Shown here piece after piece: positions 52,152-60,347 of a stretch of 64,000 bases of DNA (within the stretch, counting starts at the first letter, position 1; each line of letters starts with the position of its first letter). The DNA is from HGM11416 sp034104345 (lineage in GTDB: Bacteria; Bacillota; Clostridia; Christensenellales; Borkfalkiaceae): assembly GCA_034104345.1 (NCBI GenBank), contig JAXEDY010000015.1:6582-70581 (forward strand). The letters are read 5' to 3'. A program made the translations under genes and the position numbers. A model generated the notes under the pieces. That model saw only the letters and a program-made list of their open reading frames with translations. It ran no database searches and was not told where the DNA came from.

Positions 52152-52859
52152 ATGAACACTGAAAACAAAAAATGGAACAAACTTATTTACGCTGTAGACG
52201 ACGAACAATCGATACGCGAAGTTTATTCGTATGCTTTAACTTCGGCGGGTTTTAAGGTTGAATGTTTTTCGTGCGGAGAAGAGCTTTTCGACGCGCTGCG
52301 GGGTGTCGTTCCCGACCTTTTTATTCTTGATATAATGCTCGACGGGCTCGACGGCTACGCAATACTCGAAAGGCTTAAAAAATCGCCGAAAACCGCCGAC
52401 GTTCCCGTTATAATGGTTTCGGCAAAAACCGACGAAATCGATAAAGTCCGCGGGCTTAATTTAGGCGCCGACGATTACATATCGAAGCCGTTCGGCGTTT
52501 TGGAACTTATAGCGCGGGTGAACGCAAAATTAAGAAGCGTACAAAAATCCGCCGAAAAACAGCGGATTTCTTACTGCGGAATAGTTATCGACGACGAAAA
52601 GCACGAAATAACCGTAAATGGCGAAAAGTTAAGTTTAACCTTAAAACAATACGAACTTTTAAAACTTTTGGTAAAAAACGCCGAAAAAGTGCTTAAACGC
52701 GAAGATATTTTAGACGCCGTTTGGGGCGAAAATTACGGCGAAACGCGCACTCTCGACATTCACGTCGGCGATTTAAGAAAGTTTTTAAACGGCTCCGAAG
52801 CCGAAATCGTTACCGTTCGCGGAGTGGGTTACGTTCTGCGCGCCGCCGGTAAAGAATAA
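52152..52859 (+). CDS. phoB: PhoB/PhoP-type response regulator
   Basis: A 235-residue OmpR-family regulator. Receiver domain with acidic pocket DDE (16-18), phospho-acceptor Asp60 (FILDIMLDG) and Lys112 (SKPFG); winged-helix domain from about 140 with LTLKQYELLKLLVKN and DIHVGDLRKFL... RGVGYVLR. It should bind the Pho box at 47361-47399. AAAAGGAG precedes the ATG. Confidence 0.93.
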   Translation: MNTENKKWNKLIYAVDDEQSIREVYSYALTSAGFKVECFSCGEELFDALRGVVPDLFILDIMLDGLDGYAILERLKKSPKTADVPVIMVSAKTDEIDKVRGLNLGADDYISKPFGVLELIARVNAKLRSVQKSAEKQRISYCGIVIDDEKHEITVNGEKLSLTLKQYELLKLLVKNAEKVLKREDILDAVWGENYGETRTLDIHVGDLRKFLNGSEAEIVTVRGVGYVLRAAGKE

Positions 52860-52885
52860 ACGCATAAATAAAAAAGTAAAAAATT

Positions 52886-54559
52886 ATGAGAAAAAGAATC
52901 GTATTATTCAATTTTATAATAGTAACGCTGTCGCTGTCGGGGCTGTTTTTGTTCGGAATAAGCGTGAACAAAGACGCGCATTATAAAGAAGCCGAAGAAC
53001 GAATTATCGAAATAACCGAAGTTTACACGGCAAATTATAACGAAAACATAGCGAAAACCGCGCCGAGAGGCGTGCGCGTAACCGTAATATCCGCGGGCGG
53101 CGAAGTTATTTCAGACAGCGCGGGAAATGCCGATAAATTAGAAAATCACGCTCAACGCGAAGAAGTTATCGCGGCTTATCAAAACTCGCCGAAAATTACT
53201 GTGCGTTACAGTTCGACGCTCGGCAAAGACATGGTTTATTACGCAAAAAAGGCGATAACAAACGCCGAAACGGGCGATTTCGTTATCGTTCGAACGGCAA
53301 TCGCGGTCGAAAGCGTAAACGAATACGTTTTAAAAACCGCGGCAACTTCGTTTTATATTTTGCTTGCGGCGCTGTTTTTATCGCTTGTGGCAAGTTTTTT
53401 TGCCGCCGACGGGCTTATAAAACCGCTTAAAGAAGTAAGCAAAAACTTAAAAGCGGTAAACGACGGCACCTATAAAAGCGTTACCTTGGTAAAAGGAGAC
53501 GAAGAAGTTAACGCCGTTTTAGCTGAAATCAACGAACTTTCGGAAAAACTTTTAACGAGTATCAACGTCGCCAAAGAAAACGAATCGCGGCTCGATTACA
53601 TTATTAACAACGTTTTAGACGGGATTATCGTTTTAAACGAAAGCGGAAACATCGAAATCGCAAACAAAAACGCCGCGCAGATTTTTAACGTTGACACGCC
53701 GCGGGGCAAAAATTACGAAGTTTTAACCGAAAACGCGTTGTTCAATCGAAAAATCGGCGAATATTTGGGCGGCGGCGAAAAACCCGCGCCTTTCGAACTC
53801 GAATCAGACGGCGAAAAAGTTTTTTATACTTCGATAAATCGGCTTGAAAACGGGTTTACGATTATAGTTTTATCCGATATAACGGCGGTTAAAAACGCCG
53901 AAAAGGCGCGAGGAGAATTCTTTGCCAACGCCGGGCACGAACTTAAAACGCCGCTTACCGCAATTAAGGGCTTTAACGATATGATAGGGCTTTCGGCAGA
54001 CGGCGAAATCAAGGTTTTATCGCAAAAAATAGATAAAGAAGTTACGCGAATAATAGGGCTTATTAACGACATGCTGTCGCTTTCGCGTTTAGACGACGAA
54101 AAACCCGACATAACCGAAGAAACCGACCTTGCTTTAATAAGCCGAAGCGTTAAAGAAAGCCTTGCTCCGCTTTGCGAAAAAAAGCAGGTTAACATCGAAA
54201 TTAACGGCAATGCTACCGCAAAAATCGAAAAAGAACACGCCATCGAACTTATTAAAAATCTCGTTGAAAACGGGGTAAGGTATAACGACGACGGAGGGTA
54301 TGTAAAGGTAAATATCGAAAAGCAAAAGGGCGGCGCGTTACTTGTGGTTTCGGATAACGGAATAGGCATCGAACCCGAACACGTCGGCAGGGTGTTCGAA
54401 CGCTTTTACCGCGTTAACAAATCGCGCTCGCGCGAAACGGGCGGCACGGGGCTCGGTCTTGCCATCGTAAAACATATCTGCGCGCTTTACGGCGCCGAAA
54501 TAAAACTCGAATCGAAACTCGGCGTAGGAACAAAAGTAAGCGTGTTTATACCCGATTAA
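52886..54559 (+). CDS. phoR: PhoR-type sensor histidine kinase
   Basis: 557 residues: transmembrane helix 7-25, extracellular PAS-like region 26-150, second helix 153-174, HAMP (about 175-228), cytoplasmic PAS (about 232-335), HisKA with His351 (ANAGHELKTPLTAIKGF), and HATPase (N-box NLVENGVRYNDDGG, DNGIGI, FERFYR, GGTGLGLAIVKH). It follows phoB after 26 bases. Senses phosphate status together with PhoU and Pst. Confidence 0.94.
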   Translation: MRKRIVLFNFIIVTLSLSGLFLFGISVNKDAHYKEAEERIIEITEVYTANYNENIAKTAPRGVRVTVISAGGEVISDSAGNADKLENHAQREEVIAAYQNSPKITVRYSSTLGKDMVYYAKKAITNAETGDFVIVRTAIAVESVNEYVLKTAATSFYILLAALFLSLVASFFAADGLIKPLKEVSKNLKAVNDGTYKSVTLVKGDEEVNAVLAEINELSEKLLTSINVAKENESRLDYIINNVLDGIIVLNESGNIEIANKNAAQIFNVDTPRGKNYEVLTENALFNRKIGEYLGGGEKPAPFELESDGEKVFYTSINRLENGFTIIVLSDITAVKNAEKARGEFFANAGHELKTPLTAIKGFNDMIGLSADGEIKVLSQKIDKEVTRIIGLINDMLSLSRLDDEKPDITEETDLALISRSVKESLAPLCEKKQVNIEINGNATAKIEKEHAIELIKNLVENGVRYNDDGGYVKVNIEKQKGGALLVVSDNGIGIEPEHVGRVFERFYRVNKSRSRETGGTGLGLAIVKHICALYGAEIKLESKLGVGTKVSVFIPD

Positions 54560-54607
54560 AGATTGACAGGCTGTGCGGATAATTTAATAACCGTTTTATA
54601 ATACGAG

Positions 54608-54639
54608 AAGAAGCAAATCGATTTTGCTTCTTTTTTTTA
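54608..54639 (+). terminator. Terminator of the pst-pho transcript
   Basis: Arms AAGAAGCAAA and TTTGCTTCTT with a short TCGAT loop, merging into a run of eight or more T. Confidence 0.85.
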
Positions 54640-54815
54640 CGCTTTTTGCAAAAATTACAATCGATTTTTAACTTGTATTTTTAAAGTTTTGCAGAATTAT
54701 GTTAATTGTGGTATATAACATGCCGGGATAGCGTTACCCTTAATAATAATTATAAAATATTGCCGATAAAAAAATAACGCAAATCAAACCTTATCGGTTC
54801 AATTTACGTTATCTG

Positions 54816-54892
54816 TGGCGCGCCATAAGGAACTCGAATCCCTAACCTTTGGTTCCGTAGACCAACGCTCTATCCAATTGAGCTAATGGCGC
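54816..54892 (-). tRNA. tRNA-Arg (anticodon ACG)
   Basis: On the reverse strand the 77-base gene folds fully: acceptor GCGCCAT/ATGGCGC, D-arm GCTC...GAGC, anticodon arm TTGGT-CTACGGA-ACCAA with anticodon ACG (reads CGN arginine codons after A-to-I editing), variable AGGTT, T-arm AGGGA-TTCGAGT-TCCTT, discriminator G and encoded CCA. Confidence 0.95.
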
Positions 54893-55166
54893 ATATTGCA
54901 CGGAAAGTTGCGCTTCGCCCCTCTAAATTGAGTTCGGCGCACCCCTTCTCCGTTGCAAGCCTATATAGTATATAATAATTTAACGCGTTTGTCAAATATT
55001 TAATTTAAAATAAACAAACTTTTTATCATTTTTTTATTCGTTTTAAAAAAGTTTTAAATAATTAAAAAAATTACGTCTTAAAATCATTAAAAATAAAAAT
55101 ATTTAATTATAAAATTAAAAAAGTTAAAAACAAAATTAAAAAAGTTAAAAATCTATGTAAAAATTG

Positions 55167-55195
55167 TTGACAAATGAAAATCGCCGATATATAAT
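55167..55195 (+). promoter_or_regulatory. Perfect consensus promoter for the DUF2089 operon
   Basis: TTGACA (55167-55172), 17-base spacer, TATAAT (55190-55195). The leader of about 105 bases contains TAAGGATAGGCGGTGATTTA and CCGCTCGG, no recognised riboswitch. Confidence 0.85.
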
Positions 55196-55306
55196 AAAGG
55201 CACAATAAACGATTTAAACTTGCAACAACGAAACAAAAAGGGCCTTTAAGGATAGGCGGTGATTTATCCCGCTCGGCTGACGTAAAAATAAAAAGGGAGT
55301 TATAAT

Positions 55307-55678
55307 ATGAAGAAAAAATTATTGGGCGTTTGCCCGGTGTGCGGCGAAAAACTTACCGTAACCGAACTCGGGTGCGGGGCTTGTGGCACTAAAATAAGCG
55401 GCGAGTTCAAACTTAGCAAATTCGATTATCTTTCAGAAGATCTTCAGAATTTTGCGCTTATATTTTTAAAAAACGCGGGCAATATCAAGGCTGTAGAAAG
55501 CGAAATGAACATTTCGTATCCTACGGTTAAAAAATATCTCGAAACGCTTATCGAAAAACTCGACTTCGATAAAAAGGTTGTGGGCAAAATAACTCCCACG
55601 CGCGACGACGTGCTTAAAATGCTTAAAAACGGAGAAATAAACTTCGACGAAGCCGAAGAAATGCTTAAAAATCTGTAA
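55307..55678 (+). CDS. DUF2089-family zinc-ribbon/HTH protein
   Basis: 123 residues. The N-terminus is a zinc ribbon (CPVCGEKL ... CGACGTKI, two CxxC pairs at 9-12 and 28-31). The middle (about 45-95) is a helix-turn-helix with IKAVESEMNISYPTVKKYLETLIEKL. The C-terminal 25 residues (MLKNGEINFDEAEEML) are the helical hairpin often found with these regulators. It starts with a GGGAG site and is the first gene of a small module with the DUF4097 protein; a transcription regulator of that module is likely by context. Confidence 0.85.
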   Translation: MKKKLLGVCPVCGEKLTVTELGCGACGTKISGEFKLSKFDYLSEDLQNFALIFLKNAGNIKAVESEMNISYPTVKKYLETLIEKLDFDKKVVGKITPTRDDVLKMLKNGEINFDEAEEMLKNL

Positions 55679-55717
55679 AAAGGCAACGTTTGTTAAAAAA
55701 ACAAAAGGGCGATTAAA

Positions 55718-55882
55718 ATGCTTGATAAATTTTTAAACGAATTAGAACAATCGGCAAAGCAAAGCGGAATGAACGAAAGGGATATTCAGTCGCTTATAAA
55801 CAGATATAAAGGCGATTTTTCGTTAAGATGCGATTTCCGATCGGCGGGAATTTTGCCTTTTAACAGAAATTATAAAATATAA
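55718..55882 (+). pseudogene. Truncated duplicate of the next gene's N-terminus
   Basis: A 54-codon frame, MLDKFLNELEQSAKQSGMNE ..., closely resembling the first 35 residues of the 55930 protein (MFDKFLNELEEIAKQKGLSD ...); eighteen bases (GATAAATTTTTAAACGAA) are identical. After about residue 36 the similarity stops and the rest (CDFRSAGILPFNRNYKI) is unrelated. It keeps an AAAGGG ribosome site. It is either a remnant of tandem duplication or a short regulatory peptide sharing the helical domain. Confidence 0.6.
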
Positions 55883-55929
55883 AAACATTTAAAAAAACCA
55901 TTTATGGACTTACAAACAAGGAGATAGTT

Positions 55930-56952
55930 ATGTTTGATAAATTTTTAAACGAACTTGAAGAAATTGCAAAACAAAAAGGGCTTTCGGACAGTGAAGCCGC
56001 CGCTATTTCGGAAAAATATAAAAGACGATTCGCGCTTGCGCTCGAAGCAGGATTTTCGGAAAGCGAAGCGCTCGAAAAATTCGGTTTACCCGAAAATATC
56101 GTTGACGAAGCCTTAAAAGCGGGTGAAAAAACGCAGGAAAAAACAACCGAAACTTGCGATAAAAACTGCGATGATTGCGATAAATCGAGCGACTGCTTCG
56201 GCGATGCGGAAAGCGACTACGCCGTAATTTGCAACGAATTTTACCTTGAAAACATAAGCGACAAAGTGGATATAGTTATAGCGCCGAGCGACGAAGCGGG
56301 GGTTAAAACGGTATTCGACGGAAACGTCGCCGATTTTTATAAGGCAAAATTCAGCGACGACGGCTTTAAATACGAATTTTTGCCGATCGACGAAAACGTT
56401 CTTAAAAAGAACAAGGCAAACGGCACTGTTTATATACTCATAGATAAAAAGTTGTTTTTTAAGCGCATCGAAATAAGCGCGGCTTGCGGCGGCGATTTCG
56501 AAGCGTCGAAATACGATTTTAACACCGACGAATTTAAGGGCGAATTTGTTGCCGGCGACGCGGTTTTCGGCGATATAACGGCAAAAAACTGCGCCGTAAG
56601 TTGCGTTTCGGGCGATTTTATCTGCGGTAAAATAAAAGCGGGCGCTTGTAGAATTTCGGAAGTTTCGGGCGACGTTACGATTGGCTCGATTAACGCGAAA
56701 ACCCTCGATTTCAGCACAGTTTCGGGCGATATGACCGTTAAAAACGCAAACGTCGAAAACGCAAAATTAAAAAGCGTAAGCGGCGATATTTCGCTCGGGG
56801 GCGAAGTAGGCGGATACGAAGCGAACACAGTTTCGGGCGATATAAAGGTAAACCAAAAAACCGTTTGCGAAGGTTTGGCAAACAAAATCAATCGCTCGAT
56901 TAACAATATATTTAAGTCGTTCGGCAAAAAAGGCGATTCAGACGATAAGTAA
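55930..56952 (+). CDS. HAAS/DUF1700-like plus DUF4097 beta-helix protein
   Basis: 340 residues. The N-terminal helical region (1-65) has the pattern LNELEEIAKQKGLSDSEAAAISEKY ... KFGLPENIVDEAL of HAAS/DUF1700 domains. A Cys/Asp-rich linker (CDKNCDDCDKSSDC near 77-91) follows, then a DUF4097 repeat domain (about 175-310) with recurring VSGD steps (VSGDFICGKI, VSGDVTIGSI, VSGDMTVKNA, VSGDISLGG, VSGDIKV). No membrane helix is visible, so it is cytoplasmic or peripheral. Similar proteins (LiaX-like) take part in envelope-stress responses; inference here. Confidence 0.82.
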   Translation: MFDKFLNELEEIAKQKGLSDSEAAAISEKYKRRFALALEAGFSESEALEKFGLPENIVDEALKAGEKTQEKTTETCDKNCDDCDKSSDCFGDAESDYAVICNEFYLENISDKVDIVIAPSDEAGVKTVFDGNVADFYKAKFSDDGFKYEFLPIDENVLKKNKANGTVYILIDKKLFFKRIEISAACGGDFEASKYDFNTDEFKGEFVAGDAVFGDITAKNCAVSCVSGDFICGKIKAGACRISEVSGDVTIGSINAKTLDFSTVSGDMTVKNANVENAKLKSVSGDISLGGEVGGYEANTVSGDIKVNQKTVCEGLANKINRSINNIFKSFGKKGDSDDK

Positions 56953-56985
56953 TTAAACAACAAATAACAAAAACCGATAAACGAT

Positions 56986-57030
56986 AAAAGTCCGTCTATA
57001 TGCCGATAATCGACCTATAGACGGACTTTT
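56986..57030. repeat. Palindromic repeat with perfect 15-bp stem (copy I)
   Basis: Left arm AAAAGTCCGTCTATA, 15-base loop TGCCGATAATCGACC, right arm TATAGACGGACTTTT: fully complementary. Both flanks carry A or T tracts, so it can end the DUF4097 and the convergent ypsA transcripts. The core TAATCGACCTATAG spans the loop and the right arm. Confidence 0.9.
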
Positions 57031-57059
57031 TTATATTATTTATGTAAAATGCAGGCAAA

Positions 57060-57608
57060 TCAAACAAGTTTTTCTACGAAATAAATCATCGAATTTCCGC
57101 CGTTTAAAGCGTTTGGTTTAAGGTTTAAAAACAAAAGTTTTTTGTGTTTCGTCTGCGCGTATTTAACGGTTGAAAAGGTGCCGCCTTTTCTGTCGCCGTT
57201 CCAACAACAAATAACAACGTCGCTTTTGTCAACCATATATCTGTTGCGCGACTGCATGCAAAAGGGCGTGTAGTGCGGAAAAAGTACCGTTACCTTGTCG
57301 GCTTGGTTCAAAACGCTGACGTATCGCCTTTTTTCGGGCACCGTCCAATATTTTTCTTGCCCGCAACAGGGAATTGCCATTTCCAAATTTAGATTAAGCC
57401 CGTCTTTTTTTAAACCGATAACCGTTTCGGCAAAATCGAGATCGACTCCAAGCGCGCCGCCCGATATAAAATGATCGCAGCCTTCGCCCACGCAAAACAT
57501 AATATATTCTTTAAGCCGTTCGATAAACTCTTTTTTTGCTTTTTCGTCGCCGTTTATCTCCCAAGGCAGTTTGTCGGGGCGGTGCCCCGTTGCGCAAGCG
57601 GTTTTCAT
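57060..57608 (-). CDS. YpsA/DUF1273-family SLOG protein
   Basis: 182 residues beginning KTACATGHRPDKLPWEI, the conserved GHRP motif of DUF1273; later SGGALGVDLDFAETVI and DVVICCWNGDRKGGTFSTVKYA. SLOG-fold proteins bind nucleotide-derived ligands; YpsA affects cell division in Gram-positives. It stands alone between two palindrome copies. Confidence 0.85.
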   Translation of the reverse strand: MKTACATGHRPDKLPWEINGDEKAKKEFIERLKEYIMFCVGEGCDHFISGGALGVDLDFAETVIGLKKDGLNLNLEMAIPCCGQEKYWTVPEKRRYVSVLNQADKVTVLFPHYTPFCMQSRNRYMVDKSDVVICCWNGDRKGGTFSTVKYAQTKHKKLLFLNLKPNALNGGNSMIYFVEKLV

Positions 57609-57647
57609 TTAATCACGTTCCTGTTTTTTAATTGCTATAAAAATTGC

Positions 57648-57684
57648 AAAAGCGCCGATAATCGACCTATAGGCGGGCTTTTTT
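57648..57684. repeat. Palindromic repeat (copy J)
   Basis: AAAAGCGCCGATAATCGACC then TATAGGCGGGCTTTTTT; arms AAAAGCGCC and GGCGGGCTTTT with one bulge. It lies between ypsA and tmcAL, both reverse-strand, and its A-tract supports termination of tmcAL transcription on that strand. Confidence 0.85.
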
Positions 57685-57711
57685 GATTTTTCGGCATTGA
57701 TTTTACCCGAA

Positions 57712-58908
57712 TTAAACGTCGTTTTCGACGAAAAGCGTGGCAAATTCGTTCTGGTGTTTTTTCGTTATATGCGAATAAACTTCGCCCGCAAAAACGTCCG
57801 TTTCAAAACATGCCTTTGCCGCGCCTTTAAGTAAATTCGCGTCGCTTTTTCTCGTTATAAACGGAATATCGGGCGAAAGGTCTGATAATAAATCGGTTTT
57901 GCTTGCGTTTATTGCAAGCACTTTTAAATAAAGGTCGCTTTTTAAAAATTTTAAAACGTCCTCTTTTTTAATGCCGAGCAGAGCCGAAAGCGTTATGCGC
58001 GAAAGCCTTGTTTGCGTATAACGCCTTGTCGCAAGCCGTTTTAAAAGGTCGGTCAAAGTAAAACTGTCTTTGCAAAGCACTTTAATGCGGTTTTCAAGCC
58101 CTTCGGTGCAGTCGAAAATTTCTTTGATTTCTTTTTTGTCGCGCGTTAAAAGCGAAGTTAAAATCATATCGTCGGCGCGCGGAACAAACGACGGTAAATC
58201 GTTAAAAACGTAGGGCGGAACGAAATTTTTAACTCTTTTTATTTTGCCCGAATCTATCGCCGCACGTATAGCCGCAGCCGACGGGTTTTCGCCTTTTTTA
58301 AGTTTTTCGGCGTGGTAAGCGTTGCCGTTTCGCTCTATTAAAAACACGCCTAAATCGTGTTTACCTTCTAAAATAGCGCGTGCGTATTCGAGCGCTAAAA
58401 TGTTGTTCGGCGACGAAACGAGCGATAAATCGATTCCGCTGTTCGGTTCGCGCTCGTTAAATTTTTCAAGCGCGGCGTATTTTGCCTTTGCCAAGGTAGA
58501 ACCGCGGGCAAGTTCTTCTTTTAGGTCGGCTTTGAATTGTTTGCTTTCGTTCGAAAGCGCGGCTGCCGTTTTGAAAAGCGACTTCTCGTTTCCGCTTTCA
58601 ACCCCGAAGCAAAGGGTGTTTTCGGCTTTAAGCGCGCTAAGCAATTTTATCGCGCCTTTTGCAAAAATTTCGGCGGGCGCGGTCGCAAACGCCGCGGGGA
58701 GTTCCAGAACCATATCCGCCCCCGCTTTAACGGCATGTTTTGCTCGCGTATATTTATCCATAACCGCCGCTTCGCCGCGCTGGGTGAAGTTCCCGCTCAT
58801 AATGCAGACGACAGCGTCGGGCTTAAGTTCGCTTTTTATTTTGTTTATTGCGTATAAATGCCCGTTGTGAAAGGGGTTATATTCGCAAATTATGCTTGAG
58901 ATTTTCAA
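57712..58908 (-). CDS. tmcAL: tRNA(Met) cytidine acetate ligase
   Basis: A 398-residue enzyme (YlbM family) that acetylates the wobble cytidine of elongator tRNA-Met with acetate and ATP. Nucleotidyltransferase opening ICEYNPFHNGHLYAI, then IMSGNFTQRGEAAVMDKYTRA and MVLELP. It neighbours pta-ackA, which produce acetyl phosphate and acetate, a common arrangement in Clostridia. Confidence 0.93.
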   Translation of the reverse strand: MKISSIICEYNPFHNGHLYAINKIKSELKPDAVVCIMSGNFTQRGEAAVMDKYTRAKHAVKAGADMVLELPAAFATAPAEIFAKGAIKLLSALKAENTLCFGVESGNEKSLFKTAAALSNESKQFKADLKEELARGSTLAKAKYAALEKFNEREPNSGIDLSLVSSPNNILALEYARAILEGKHDLGVFLIERNGNAYHAEKLKKGENPSAAAIRAAIDSGKIKRVKNFVPPYVFNDLPSFVPRADDMILTSLLTRDKKEIKEIFDCTEGLENRIKVLCKDSFTLTDLLKRLATRRYTQTRLSRITLSALLGIKKEDVLKFLKSDLYLKVLAINASKTDLLSDLSPDIPFITRKSDANLLKGAAKACFETDVFAGEVYSHITKKHQNEFATLFVENDV

Positions 58909-58952
58909 ATAATCACCTAAAACCTTTTACTTTTAAAGCGATTTGATATATA

Positions 58953-58980
58953 ATTATATTGTTATCGCGCGTGCGTGCAA
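58953..58980 (-). promoter_or_regulatory. Promoter for tmcAL
   Basis: On the reverse strand TTGCAC (58975-58980), a 16-base spacer, TATAAT (58953-58958), 45 bases upstream of the start. Confidence 0.6.
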
Positions 58981-59180
58981 ATTTTTCGCGTAAAAGTTTG
59001 TGCTTCGGGATTTGCCGTGCGCGGTTAAACGAGCGCGGTAAAGCCGACTGAAAAGCGGCTTACGGAAAAACGCAACGCAAATTACGTTAAAGCGGAAAGC
59101 AAAAAAAACGCATTGCACACTAATATGATACACCAATTTTAAAAAAAATTCAACGTTTTATATAAAATAAGGAGAAAGTT

Positions 59181-60185
59181 ATGTCACAACTTATCGACAA
59201 TTTAGTTAAAAACGCGTCGCTTTTAAACAAGCGCATCGTTCTTACCGAAGGCGAAGACGAAAGGGTGGTTAAAGCCGCGGCGGATATTACCGCCCGCAAA
59301 ATCGCCCGCGTAGTGCTTTTGGGCGACGAAAAAGAAATAGCCGAAAAAAATCCCGGCGTAGATCTTACGGGCGTTGAAGTTATAAACCCCGTTACCTGCC
59401 CCAAACTTAAAGAATACGCCAATTTGCTTTACGAATTAAGAAAAGCAAAAGGAATGACCGAAGAACAGGCGCTCGAAACCGCAAAAGAAAGCACCTATTT
59501 CGGCACTTTAATGCTTAAAGCGGGCGACGTAGACGGATTGGTTTCGGGTGCTTGCCACTCGACGGCAAACACGTTGCGCCCCGGTCTTCAGATAATCAAA
59601 ACTCCGGCGGGCGTTCCGCTCGTTTCGAGTTTCTTTTTGATGATAGCCCCCGAATGCGGCAATCAATATTGCAAAGACGGCGCGTTCGTGTTCTCCGATT
59701 GCGGGTTAGAGCCTAACCCCGATCCCGACAAACTCGCATACATCGCCGTTGCTGCCGCAAAAAGCGCGAAAACGCTTGCGGGCATCGAACCCAACGTAGC
59801 AATGCTTTCGTTCTCGACCAAGGGTAGCGCTAAACACCCGGACGTAGAAAAGGTTGCCGCCGCCGTTCAAAAAGCCAAAGAACTTGCGCCCGATCTTAAC
59901 GTAGACGGCGAACTTCAGTTCGACGCTTCCATAGTTCCGTCGGTTGCGGCTAAAAAAGCGCCTAACTCGCCCGTTGCGGGCAAGGCGAACGTTCTGATAT
60001 TCCCCGATCTCGACGCGGGCAACATCGGATATAAAATCGCCGAACGCCTGGGCGGATTCACGGCGGTAGGTCCCCTTTGCCAGGGCTTTGCCAAACCTAT
60101 GAACGACCTGTCGCGCGGGTGCAAATCCGAAGACATAGTTCTTGCCGTGGCAATGACCGCGCTTCAGACGCAAATCAAGTGGTAA
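59181..60185 (+). CDS. pta: Phosphate acetyltransferase
   Basis: A 334-residue enzyme interconverting acetyl-CoA and acetyl phosphate. Opening KRIVLTEGEDERVVKAA, then LVSGACHSTANTLRPGLQII (CoA/acetyl binding), SSFFLMIAP, FSDCGLEPNPDP, LSFSTKGSAKHPDV and GPLCQGFAKPMNDLSRGC. Short single-domain form. AAGGAGA precedes ATG 59181. Works with ackA for ATP from acetate fermentation. Confidence 0.96.
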   Translation: MSQLIDNLVKNASLLNKRIVLTEGEDERVVKAAADITARKIARVVLLGDEKEIAEKNPGVDLTGVEVINPVTCPKLKEYANLLYELRKAKGMTEEQALETAKESTYFGTLMLKAGDVDGLVSGACHSTANTLRPGLQIIKTPAGVPLVSSFFLMIAPECGNQYCKDGAFVFSDCGLEPNPDPDKLAYIAVAAAKSAKTLAGIEPNVAMLSFSTKGSAKHPDVEKVAAAVQKAKELAPDLNVDGELQFDASIVPSVAAKKAPNSPVAGKANVLIFPDLDAGNIGYKIAERLGGFTAVGPLCQGFAKPMNDLSRGCKSEDIVLAVAMTALQTQIKW

Positions 60186-60208
60186 AACACCGGTTTGTTT
60201 GCAAAACG

Positions 60209-60302
60209 CGGGCTTATGGTTCGCTGACGTATTTCGCGGGCTTATCGCTTGCGGGGGTATCTTTCGGGCTTATGGTTCGCGGCTGTCAGTTCGCGCGGGC
60301 TT
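60209..60302. repeat. Short direct repeats between pta and ackA
   Basis: CGGGCTTATGGTTCGC occurs at 60209-60224 and 60265-60280, with a related CGCGGGCTTATCGC at 60236-60249 and CGCGGGCTTTTGCCC at 60294-60308. Together they give repeated GCGGGCTTAT words in the spacer; they may fold, but no full palindrome is clear. Confidence 0.55.
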
Positions 60303-60347
60303 TTGCCCTAAAAAATTGTAAAAACGCAGATAATAAGGAAAAAAATA

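Larger units (their letters stand above)
54560..55306. other. Spacer with terminator, tRNA-Arg and AT-rich tract
   Basis: 747 bases. It contains the phoR terminator, a reverse-strand tRNA-Arg, about 200 bases of very AT-rich sequence with repeated AAAATTAAAAAAGTTAAAAA words (55108-55150), and the consensus promoter at 55167-55195. No protein gene seen. Confidence 0.6.

Noticed and set aside
54720..54830. Possible small RNA between phoR and tRNA-Arg
   Set aside because: Apart from the phoR terminator and tRNA, no promoter or stable structure could be found by eye.
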